A stretch of DNA of 64,000 nucleotides, from assembly GCA_030063045.1 (NCBI GenBank), contig JAQSEB010000033.1, positions 1,426,001 through 1,490,000 on the forward strand, in the 5' to 3' direction. The DNA comes from Pratylenchus scribneri (lineage: Eukaryota > Nematoda > Chromadorea > Rhabditida > Pratylenchidae). A program made the position numbers and the translations under genes. Numbering within the stretch: position 1 is the first letter of the stretch; every line of letters begins with the position of its first letter. Under the pieces are notes generated by a model. It was not told the DNA's origin. It did not search any database and saw only the letters and a program-made list of their open reading frames with translations. Shown one piece after another: positions 11,424-22,100 of this stretch.

Positions 11424-11720
11424 CTAGGTGGAATTTATTGGAGTTGCTCGGAGGGAAGGCTGGAAATGAATGGGAGAAGGAGTGACGCCGTCGATCGGCA
11501 CTGACTGAGATGGAGATTTTGTGGGGAATTGCGCGGGTTGCGCCCCATTTGGTTGCTGTTGGGGCTGACCGTCACCCCCGGCTGTCGCCTCCCCTCCAGG
11601 CAGTCCAAAATTGTTGGTGTTGTTTTGGATGGAAATATATTGGCGAATGTGGGGGGGGGGGGGGCAGATGCACGCGATTTTATGGGAAGAATGGCAATGA
11701 GGCAGCTGGCAGCAAAGGAA
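11424..11720 (-). CDS. Terminal exon of an unidentified gene (Gly/Gln/Pro-rich C-terminus)
   Basis: The last about 65 codons read NNTNNFGLPGGEATAGGDGQ... ...PINST and stop, a clearly protein-like low-complexity tail. The exon may begin after the acceptor tttgctgccag near 11710. In that case the poly(G) tract at 11651-11664 encodes a short Pro run on the minus strand. The earlier part of the open frame looks non-coding. Upstream exons are unknown, and the neighbouring gene at 12585 already has its own stop. Confidence 0.4.
   Translation of the reverse strand, partial: FLCCQLPHCHSSHKIACICPPPPHIRQYISIQNNTNNFGLPGGEATAGGDGQPQQQPNGAQPAQFPTKSPSQSVPIDGVTPSPIHFQPSLRATPINST
11651..11664. repeat. Poly(G) tract, 14 bases
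   Basis: An uninterrupted run of 14 G on the plus strand, possibly inside an exon of a minus-strand gene, where length changes would shift the frame. Confidence 0.9.
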
Positions 11721-11969
11721 ATGGGAAAATGATGTACGGAAGCAACAATAAACAATTTTTAGTGTTAGGCAGAGATTGCGCAGGGAAACGGAGCACGCAT
11801 TGAATGGAATGGGCAGGGAGAGTGGCAAAATGTGATGGGAAATTTGATTTGGAATGGAAGCTGCCAAATTTGGTTGAAAAAGTTTGGTGCACCAATGAAT
11901 TCTCCAATAAAATGACTCATTCAGTGTCCGACAAATAAAAGGGAAAATTGAATAGGGAAATGCACTCAT

Positions 11970-12584
11970 TTTCCCTCAGTCAGGACAATTCACAATTTTG
12001 AATATTATTCTGGATTCTTTGAATTCTTTTTGCGTGAATGAATGAATTTTCTGCGCGATAATATTATTCTTTTGGGTTTTTAATTGTTCATATATTTCAC
12101 AAATTTTTATCCAATTTCAATGATTCTTTAAGCGAATTGGCGATACCTGGCCTTCCCACCTTTTTAATGTTATTCGTCCATCGGTTTGCCATCGGTGACG
12201 GTATTTTGGATTTGGCGTCCATTTCCCTTCGAATTGGAATGGAAAATGAAGGAGAATGGGAATGGGAGAATGGCCTTGAGTTTGGCGAGCAAAAAGCGAT
12301 TTATCGTTCGGCCGACTGGCAGAAAGAGAAGGGCATTTTTTGGACGGAAAATGGATTGGATTGGATAAAAATAAAAATGCAGAAATGGATGGAAAATATT
12401 AATATTAATTTTAAAAACAATTCAATCATTTTTATTCAAAATTGAAAAATGTAAATAAATTGAATTATTTCTCCTCAATATTTCTGCTTTGGAGCGCAGC
12501 AAACACATTGGAACACTGATTGGGAATAGGCATCTGCCGAAGAGGAATATTCCTTAAAATTAATTTGGAATTAATTAAATTAAT
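11970..12584. other. Stretch with at most one short candidate exon
   Basis: Mostly AT-rich. The only coding-like piece is a minus-strand segment at about 12160-12231 (MDAKSKIPSPMANRWTNNIK, then a gtggga donor), described with the exon at 10426. Confidence 0.3.
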
Positions 12585-15500
12585 TTATGATTGGACTTGT
12601 GAATATCCATCGCCGCCACCAAAATTAATGCCAGCACCATTTGAGGATGGATTGGCCGGATTGAATGCAAAAATGGCAGAGACCACATCGTCCTTTTGGG
12701 TGGAATTGATTAAGATTAAGCCAATTTGAATGGATGAACTCACTGGACTTGTATTCGCACTTCGGGCAACCACTTTGCAGCAGAATTGGCAAGCCCTTTG
12801 GCTGCTGGCAGCCGCATAACGGCAAAATTGGCGAGTTTGGAAACGGGGAATCAGCCTTGGTTTGGCATAGCCATATGAATTGCCTGGAGGCAAAATCATA
12901 AATTCAATTCAATTGATTGACAATGCCCACCTTTTCCATCGTATCCCTTCTGTCCTTCACCGTATTCTCCGCCTCCATATTCCCCGCCTTCTTTGCCTTT
13001 CTCTTCAGAATGATATTCGGTGGCCAATGCGAGTGAAAATGAGCCATGCACCGAACAATAATGGGCTTAAAAATATTTGAGGGAATTAAGAACCAAAATT
13101 GGGAATTTTTTACTTAAATTAACCGAAAATTAGAGAAATAAAAACCGAAAATCAATATTTTCAAAAATCGGATTTTGCGAAAATGCTGGTTTAAAACCAA
13201 TTTCGAGCTAATCTAATTAAAACCAAAACCCACAATCGTATGCATGCCGTTTGTGTGTGTCCAATTGCCATGGGCTTTTCCCTCCTCCATATTCCTGCTT
13301 TTCCATTTTGTATTGCCCACCTTCACCATTTCCATATTCTCCCTCCGACTGGCCATATTCCTCCTCCCCATATCCATTTTGATGATGTCCATGGCCATTC
13401 TCTTCCTCTCCATATCCATATTCGCCCTCATTTTCCCCTCCATAATCTTCTTGCCGATCATAGCCTGGATTTGGCTTTTCGTATCCAGGATTTGGCTTTT
13501 CGTATCCAGGATTTGGCCTTTCGTATCCAGGATTTGGCTTTTCGTATCCTGGCTTTTCATATCCAGGATTTGGCCTTTCGTATCCAGGATTTGGCTTTTC
13601 GTATCCAGGATTTGGCCTTTCGTATCCAGGATTTGGCTTTTCGTATCCGGGATTTGGCTTTTCGTATCCAGGATTTGGCTTTTCGTATCCAGGATTTGGC
13701 TTTTCGTATCCAGGATTTGGCTTTTCGTATCCGGGATTTGGCATTTCGTATCCAGGATTTGGCTTTTCGTATTTTCTAAAATATTGGTACAAAATTATTT
13801 AATTAATGATTTTTAAATGGACCTTCCGCCGCCCCTCCTTTTCCCATATGTTTGTTCTTCGCCCTCCTCTGTGCCATAATTCATTGGCCTTTCCTCCCTT
13901 TGCCCTTCATATCCTCCTCCATGTCCATACTGCCTTCTTTTTCCGCCACTTCCTCTGTTTGGCCATAATCATCATCGCCTTTATTGCCATATCTAATAAT
14001 AACAATAAATTATGATCAAATGAATCAATTTGCTATAAGGTAATTGGAAATTAAATGTGGTCTAATCTTAATGCCTATGGCTTTAAAGCTATTCTATAAA
14101 TTTATAGATTATAAAATTGGCTACAAAATGATATTAAAAGCATTGGCCAATGTTGAATATTTTCCAAATTATGACTAAAAACCGTTGGTTTAATTAAAAT
14201 TGTGTTTCTGGCTGTTTTAAGGCCATAATTCGGAGAATATTCAAAATTGGCCAATGTTTTTGATATCGTTTTGTAGCCACTTTTATCCCTAAGAAATTGC
14301 CTAACAAATTTATCACCATCGACATTAGATACACTTCAACTCCAAATTTTCGCGTTTACAATTGTCTCATAATGCAATGAATTCATTAATATTTCCATAA
14401 ATGACCCACCCTTTATTGTTTGATGGCTTCTTTGGGGGCGCATAATCATAAACCACTCCTTCCCTTTCCTCTGGTTGCATTTCATAGCCGCCAACATCCG
14501 AATATTCGCCTCCATAATTTGGCTGCTTCTTTCCCTTCTTTTGTCCATATCTATTTGTGGTGAATTGAACATTTCCAGTTTAAATTAATTCTAAACCCTT
14601 TTTTCGTCCCTCCTTGCTGATTGCCATATTCCCCTCCTTCATTCCCGTATTTCTTCTCTTCCTTTGGCCCACTTTCTTTCTTTGCATAACTGAAAATGGG
14701 TTTAAAATGATGATGGACCACAAAATCAAATAATCATACCCTCTATTGTTGTTATTTTCCTCCCCATATGTTTGTTGTGTTGGTTGCGAATATTGTTGTT
14801 GTGGCTTTTCATATTGTTGACCTTGTCCATATCCCTTCTCTTCCTTTGGCTTCTCTTGACCATATTCCGACGCCATTTGCTTTTGGTTCTGCCCATATCC
14901 AGCATCATTATTTTGGCCATATTCCTCCTTCTTCTGACCATAGCCCTTCTGCCTTTTTTGGCCATATCCTTCCTTCCTTTTTTGGCTATATCCCTTCTCT
15001 TCTTTTTGCCCATACACTCGTTCCTCCCTTTGGCCATATCCTTGTTCCTCTTTTTCCCCATATGCACCTTCTTTTTGGCCATATCCTTGCTCTTCTCTTT
15101 GGCCATATTCCTCTTCCCCTTTCTGGCCATATTCTTCTTTCTTTTGTCCATATCCTTCCTCCCTTTTTTGGCCATATCCTTGTTCATCCTTTTGGCCATA
15201 TCCTCGTCCCTCTATTTGGCCATATCCCTTCTCTTCTTTTTGGCCATATCCCTTCTCTTCTTTTTGCCCATATCCTTCCTCCCTTTTTTGACCATATCCT
15301 TGTCCATCCTTTTGACCATATTCTTGTTCCTCTTTTTGACCGTATCCCTCCTCACCTTTGTGGCCATATTCTTCTTTATTTTGGCCATATCCCTTCTCTT
15401 CCTTCTGCCTTTTTTGGCCATATCCTCGTTCCTCCTTTTGGCCATAATCTTCTCCACTCTCCTCCTCCGACCTCCTTTCATACCTTCCCTCCTCATTTCC

Positions 15501-16079
15501 ATATCCTCCTTCTTCATTTTGGCCATAACTGTAAAGCAATACTTTAAAATTATTCCATCCCTTCAAAACTAACCCATTCTCCTCTTCTTCTTCTTCATTT
15601 TTGTTTCCATATTCGCCGCTTTCTTCCTTTCCATCATATTGTTGGGGTCGTTCATCATAACTGTAAATGGAAGGGACAATTTTGGCCAATATATTTTGCC
15701 CAATATTTACTCTTTTTCCTCTTTCCCATATCCTTCTTGCCTTTCCTCATTTTCCTCTACATATCCTCCATCTCCTTCTCCTTCCCCCTCTTCATATCCT
15801 TCTTGGCCATTTTCATTTTCTCCATATTTTTGAACATGGCCAATTTTCTTCCGTTCCACTTTCTTCTCTTTCCGTCCATTTTCTTCTGCCTAAAATTTGA
15901 ATAAAATAATTGAAATTACAAAATTGGGGGACTTTTGTGGCCGGCGGCACTTGGACTGTTTGGTTAGAAGGTGATTGGCTTGGTTCATTGGGCCCCGTTG
16001 AATTGTTGGCCTTTTGGGCAAAGGCATTCAATGCGAAAAGGGCAATTATCAAAAGGAGAATTGGGCTTAATCGGACCAT
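12585..16079 (-). CDS. Secreted Gly/Tyr/Gln-rich repeat protein with C-terminal CxxCC domain
   Basis: Start at MVRLSPILLLIIALFALNAFAQ, a clear signal peptide. About eleven exons follow; most introns lie in phase 2 and each new exon opens with TAT (Tyr). The order is an acidic KYGEN/GYEEGEG region, then a long exon of YGQKEE-type hexads (14745-15533), short Y/G exons, a run of NPGYEKP heptads (13466-13778) and an acidic GYGEEE region. The C-terminal domain reads RQFCRYAAASSQRACQFCC followed by KVVARSANTSP and DDVVSAIFAF. It ends GDGYSQVQS at 12585. The same cysteine domain occurs in the divergent neighbour at 16716-18511. The frame must shift near 13930, where two adjoining segments are out of phase by one base with no plausible intron. 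The function is unknown; a cuticle, gland or other extracellular matrix protein is inferred from composition. Confidence 0.7.
13466..13778. repeat. 21-bp coding tandem repeat (heptad NPGYEKP)
   Basis: About 14-15 near-identical copies of a 21-bp unit (ggatttggcttttcgtatcc plus one base on the plus strand). They encode NPGYEKP or NPGYERP on the minus strand. One copy is shortened, so the array stays in frame. The near-identity of the copies indicates recent expansion or gene conversion. Confidence 0.95.
14745..15533. repeat. Degenerate 18-bp-based coding repeat (YGQKEE-type)
   Basis: One exon of the minus-strand gene encodes more than 30 copies of GYGQKEE, EYGQKGEE and similar hexa- to octapeptides, seen on the plus strand as repeated ttggccatatcc. 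Copies vary in length by one or two codons but keep the Y-G-Q core. Confidence 0.9.
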
Positions 16080-16715
16080 TTCCAAATGAATTCAATCTTA
16101 ATATTGAACATTAACATTTTAATTAAATAAAATGATTGAATTTAATTGGAGGAATATTGGAAAAATATAATGGAAGGATGAAAGAATGAATCCAAACATG
16201 GAATTGGAGAATGGGAGGGGATTGGAGTTGATCGGATGAAAGAAAGTATTTAACGATCAAAAAGTATGAAAATGGCAGAGAAAAGAGGAGATTAGAATTG
16301 GCCATTTCCTTTGATCATTTTCCCAGACATTTATGGGAATGTTGGGACGGAACGGAAGATATGTCGAGAATGGCTGAGAACGCATAAATGAATGTTGAAA
16401 TTTGCTGCAAAGTTGTTCCGATTTGATCCACTGAAATGGACTTTGTTATCCACTTTTCCTCCTTCCATTATTATTTTCCCAGAGGCCCATCCAAGATGGT
16501 GTAAAATTGTTAGGCAAAAATGAGATGGAATTGGTTGCTGATAATTCTGATGAGACCATTTTAAAATCCAATCATTCAATCGGAATTCAAGAAAATATAA
16601 TTTTTCTCATTTTCTCATTTCATTTTTATTGCTTCAAACTTTCCATCCATCCATCCATTTTTAATATCATCAATTTTAATTAAATCAATTTTACTGAATA
16701 TCCAAATATATCCAA
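16080..16715. promoter_or_regulatory. Intergenic region between two divergent paralogues
   Basis: 636 bp separate the starts of two divergently transcribed, related secretory genes. The region is AT-rich, with no internal gene and no motif I can name. It may act as a shared bidirectional promoter, which is inference from geometry only. Confidence 0.4.
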
Positions 16716-18511
16716 ATGAATATTCTTCTGGCCATTTTGTTTCTTTTTGCCCCATTCTGCATTTTTGCTGATCAAAACCAAACCCAAAATGGTTCCATTC
16801 AACCACCACCCGTTTGTTCATTTCATTTTCCCCTGAAATTTTTGTGATTTTCCCTCAAGGCACAATCATCATCGCCTGTCAAAAACGGAACAGCCGCAGG
16901 CCGATATGGAGGAGGTGGAGGCGGATATTCGACAAAACAATATTCGGCCGAATATGAAGTCGCCTATGAACATAGTCAACGGCTGATTGATGGTCAAATT
17001 AATTAATACAAATTAATTAAAATTTTAATATTTTAGATTATGTTTGCGATTTGGATGCTTCAATTTTGGTGTAAGCCAATTTTTGAACCATTTCCCACAA
17101 TTTAATCAATTTCCTTCATTTTAAGGGTCACCAACAGCGATCGAAAATATCAAAAGGAATCTGCCTATGGCAATGGTCCACAACCAGAATATGGCCAAAA
17201 AGGTACAAAGAGAGAAGGATTAAAAGTGAATTAATTCATTTTACAGAAGAATATGGTGGAGGAAAGTCGGGTTATGCAGCCGGACGAACAGAGGGAAAAA
17301 GGGGCAAAAGAGGAGTGCCAAATTATGGCGGAAGAGGATACGGAGAACGACGAAGGGAATATGGCCAAAGGAATGATGGATATGGGGGCGGCGATTATGG
17401 CCAAAAGGACTATGGCCACACAAATGAGTACAGTTTGGCCAAGGCACACAGGTAAATGAGGAATTGGAATTAATTAAAAACCAATATGTTTACTTTTTCC
17501 TCGCAGACTTCGATGCTCTGCCATTGCCGTCAACAGTGATGAAGACTGCAAAAAATGTTGCCATATGGCTGGTTTGTCAAATTCCAATTCCATTTCATTC
17601 CGCAATTATAATAGCCCGGAAAGAACGAAGCATGTCCAAAGAATCCATCGTTGGATTCATCGTTGACTATGATGAAATTCGGCAACCATCCACTGGATAT
17701 GAGCCATCTCCGGTAAAATGAATGAGAATAATAAATTTAAAAAAATAAATTGTTTTGTGTAGTATCGAATGAAACGAAATACCGATGAACCCATTTATCC
17801 GCCTTCAGCCAAACCCGAAGATTATCAATACAATGTGGGCGGAGGCCAACAAAATTATGGGAAAGAACAAGGCAGTGGGGGATATTCACAAAATAGCGGA
17901 ACAGGAGAAGGAAATAATGGCCAAGAAGGTGGATATGGCAGAAAGGAGGGAGACGGCAATGGGAATGATTATCAGCCATCGAATTATGGAAACACATATT
18001 CCTACAATTATCCGCAACGGCCAAAGGTTTTAACTCGATTTTGGCATTAATTTAATTCAATTTTATTTTTATAGAATGCACGTTGTGTTTGCTGTGCCCC
18101 AAAGGCAAATGTGCCAGCATCAAATGGAGAATATGAATCCGGCTATGGGAAAGGCGGAGGCGGTGGATATGGAGGCGGAAAACATGAAAATTATGATGAA
18201 TATGGCCAGGGTGGGATTGACAATGGTGGGTGCTCAATTTTGGGATAAATAATACTTAAACCCATTAATTAGGATATGGCGGTGATGAACAGGAATCGGA
18301 GGAAAGCGGAGAACAAGGATATGGACCAATGGGACCACCGCCGAAACAAAATTATGGCATGGAAATGGAATACGGTAGAGGAAATGATCGTCGAGAAGGA
18401 TATGGGAATGATGGTGGCCGCCGGCAATATTATGGGCATGGAGGAGGAGAATACGGTGGAAATGGAAAGAAGGGGAGGAAATATGGACGAAACAAAGGAG
18501 GGCCATATTAA
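16716..18511 (+). CDS. Secreted Gly/Tyr-rich protein with CxxCC domain, divergent paralogue
   Basis: Start at MNILLAILFLFAPFCIFADQ (signal peptide). The spliced model has about nine exons joined by 43-60-bp introns that all restore the frame. The order is a GGGGGGYSTKQYSAEY segment, DYVCDLDASILVVTNSD, and a basic YG region (GKRGKRGVPNYGGRGYG). The cysteine domain follows: LRCSAIAVNSDEDCKKCCHM, then AARKERSMSK and ESIVGFIVDYD. After it come a GY region with NYGNTYSYNYPQ, NARCVCCAPKANV, and a Gly/Tyr-rich tail ending NKGGPY. The cysteine domain aligns with the C-terminal domain of the neighbour (C-x9/10-C-x2-CC, then AR and a hydrophobic F-x-x-x stretch). Here it lies in the middle of the protein and is followed by another short CVCC motif. 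The function is not known; I recognise no named family. Confidence 0.78.
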
Positions 18512-19117
18512 TTCGATTGAAAATGATTGGAAATAATGATAAATTTGTGCCATTTTTTGAATAAATTAATCATCTTTGTTTATTTTTTTTCATTGTCAAA
18601 TTGTTTTTTATAATTCGGCCAATTTAATTTCAATGTCCTCTCACGGGAATGGACAAAAATTAAGGGTAAAAAAATAAAAATTGAGGAGTAGAATACGAAT
18701 GCTAAAGAATAAAATCGAGATGGCAGTCTTCCTTCATGTTTAAAACCATTTTCCGGCAAACATTTAAGAGAAATTGGCCAGAAGGGGAAGGATATTCTGG
18801 CACTTTTTCATCCCCAAACAATTCCCAAAAAAACATCGTTGAATAAAACCTTTTTTTGATTATATTTACCGGCTAAATTTGCAAATTCAATCAAAATAAA
18901 TATATTTAAAGGTGGCAATTTATTAAAAAGCCCATCATAAAATAATAAATTGATGAAAGATCAAATTGGATAGATGAAGAGGGGGGGGGGGGGGGGGGGG
19001 GATTGACTCTGATGAGAATGAAAAACAAACAAAAAAAAAATATATATTAATCGCATATAAAACTGCGAATTTGGTTTCAATCCTCAAATCATCATTCATT
19101 TACATTTTCCTTCCTTC
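18512..19117. other. Intergenic stretch
   Basis: 3' flank of the Gly/Tyr-rich gene, with aataaa signals near 18560, and the facing 3' flank of the RIN gene. It contains the 21-base poly(G) tract, otherwise AT-rich and empty. Confidence 0.5.
18981..19001. repeat. Poly(G) tract, 21 bases
   Basis: An uninterrupted G run on the plus strand in the gap between two convergent genes. Confidence 0.95.
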
Positions 19118-22100
19118 TCATAGCATGGCCAAATGTTGTTGTTGATGGGGAATATGGGCGGCGGTGATTGTTTGAGTGTGGGAATTGGTGAATTTCGGCC
19201 TCCTTAAAATTAGTGTTAAATTTTGGATTTGATTTAATTTACCAAGCAATTCGGGCTCCCGATCGTTTGTAGACAAACAAATGATGTTTTACGGAATGAA
19301 GCATTTGGTCACGGATGAGATGCGGCAATTCATTGGGGTTCAGCGACGTTTCATGGCCACCCTCAACTATAAGATACCTTTAAAATAATTGATTGTTAAT
19401 TTTTGATCATTTCCCCGGCTAAACTCACAATCCATAGTCCTCCGGATTGCTGACCGAAAATTGATGGGCAATAATTCGGCAAAGTTTGGCCGCATTCATT
19501 TGTGGGAGCACAGGGAAAGTGTGATATTCGATTGAGCCTTCCTGCTCATTGGGGATGGCCACACGAAGCAACAAATCCGAACTGGTTTCCTCTTGTTCAT
19601 GCAAAGTCTAAAAAATGTGAGATTGATTAATTTTTGGAATGGACACTAACCGATTGAGAGCCAAGGAAATCGGCAATATTTGGGAGTAAATGATGATTGG
19701 CCGGAAGTGAGATGTTTTTGAGGCGGCGAATATTCTCCGGATGCTAAAAAAAATATTAAATTTAAATTATGTGTGGAAATGGTTTAACCTTGAGCACATA
19801 AACAGCAGAGAAGAGAATGGAAAGGAAATAGGCCGCATCGCCGGTGCTCAACACTTGCTGAGGCAACAATTCCCACATATACCAGGCTTCGATCTCGCAA
19901 TTTATTGTTGAACAACGGGCCAACAAATAAACCAGCCAACGAATTAATTCTTCAATGGATTTTATTTAAAAAAATTTGAATTAATTTCAAACCATCGGCT
20001 GGAGGATGTTTTAATGCAGCGGCCATTGCCGTCCCATTGCTACTGCTGCCGGAATTAGTCCGAAATCGGGGATCGCTGAATGATTGGCTACTGACCAAAA
20101 TTGAACTGTTGCTTTGTTGGGCCTGTTGATGGCGCAATTCACTGCTGGACAAAAGTGACAAATGTGGGACGGCCAATGCCAATGCCCTCAAAAGTAATTG
20201 AAGTTTCTTCAGCGGCGAATAGTGATTTTGCATTTTTCGCATTTGTTTGCTAATTTGTTCCATTCGAATCTGCAAAATTTTAAAATTATATTAATTTAAT
20301 TTTCCCTAAATTTTTACTGCATCCGGCATTGGCGTTCCCTCGGGAAAGCCCAAATCCGTTGAATTCATCGCTCTAACGGTGGTCAAATTCTCGGATAATT
20401 TGCCAAGTTCTCCATTCCTTGTGCTCTCCAATAACATTAATCGATAAAGTTGCGATTTGATTCGAACTGAATTTTGTCGAAATTTTATTACAAAACATTA
20501 ATTCACTAACCCAAGAGGATTTTGTTGAGTACTGCTTCCAAAATTGCATCAATATTGAGGAATTCATCCGGATGGAGTCTGTCACTCTCTCTCGTGATCA
20601 AAGCGTGCAAATCGCCTTCACCATTTCCGATCAAATAATTCTTTATTCCATTCAAAAATTGGCGCACACGACGAATAACCACATAAGGGTCCTGTTCTCG
20701 ACTCAACAAAGTGCATTCAATGAATCGTTGAAGGGTGGCACCAAAAACAGTTTTGTCATCGACAGAAAGACTGAATTTTTGAGTGAATAATTTTATTTTT
20801 GGTAAAATTACATACTTTTCCACATATCTTTGTATGATATTGACTGGATCTTCCTCGCCCGGATGTTCTGCATTGCGAAGTCGAGAAGGCGAAAGGATCG
20901 GCGTAATCGATGGGCAAATGGATCCACTGCGACTGTGATGGCTGGTGAGTTCGTCCATTGAGGATGAACAGGCGGCGGCACCATTTTGTTGATGATGATG
21001 ATGGTGGTGAATTGTTGGAGTTGAGTTGAATTGCGCAATTCCGCTGCTTATCTTCTCCTCACATTTGCCACTGATTTCATGTTTTTTGTTTGCTTCATTT
21101 TGAGTGTCGGGAATATTCATCGTCTTTTTGAAGGTTGGCGATGCAATTTCTTCTATCGATTTCTCCATCATTGCCCGTATCCTTCGTTCACTTCTTCGAT
21201 GTCCATTTTCATCATCCATCCTATTGAATGCCGTTGTTGTTTTTGTTGAATGTTGCATAAATGTCGGTGGATTTTTGAATTTGAAATGATTGTTGAGTTG
21301 GTCCATTGAACATGTATTAAATGGGTCTAAAAATTAAATTATCGATTATAAATTATTTAAAATTAATTGATAGAATTTTTTATTGGATCAACTCTGGGAT
21401 TTGTTTGGATCTACCTAGGAACTAGGATCTCGGAATTGGCAATCGAGAATCGAAAAATCGATCGACATTCATCAGATCAGACTGACACTATCCCATTCCC
21501 ATTTTTTTAATTTAAAAGACAAAATGCCAAACAAAATATAATTTTTTAATTACCGTATTCATTATTGCTTCCCGTTGCCAATGCCATGTCATCTTCCTCT
21601 ACCAAAGGCCTATCTGGCCCATTATTTCTGCCAAATGTCATTTTTCCATTATCCACCGGTGGTTTGGTTATATCAATCAATGATGAACTGGTCGCCCTCG
21701 TCCATCTGCCCCTTTGTAGGCCTCTAGATGAATTTGCTGCGTTTGCCGCCTGTTCAATGAGGATTAGGGTGTCCATTGATGGGTTTTGATGTGTTCTGGC
21801 CAAACTCTGTGAAATGTTTTTTATCCGAGATTAATCCCCCATTTCCCATTCTACCAATTTTGGATCATTTTCCTCTCCTTCGCCCCATTCCTCTGTTCTT
21901 GGCTTTTTCCTACTATTCGGCAAAGTTCCATTCCCTGCTAATATCATGGCCATGGCCATTGCCTCCTCCGTTGCTGCTGCCATTTCATCAGCGCTTGTCT
22001 CCTCTTCAATCTTCCCTTTTGGTGATTGTTCCAAATTGTCTTCATCCTCCGCTTCCGTACTACTCGATTGGCTGCTTCTCCTCCAAGTCGATCCATTCGA

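Noticed and set aside
13240..15550. Long plus-strand open frames opposite the YGQ and NPGYEKP repeats
   Set aside because: They mirror the minus-strand coding repeats and have low-complexity hydrophobic content. The minus strand has the signal peptide, splice sites and cysteine domain.
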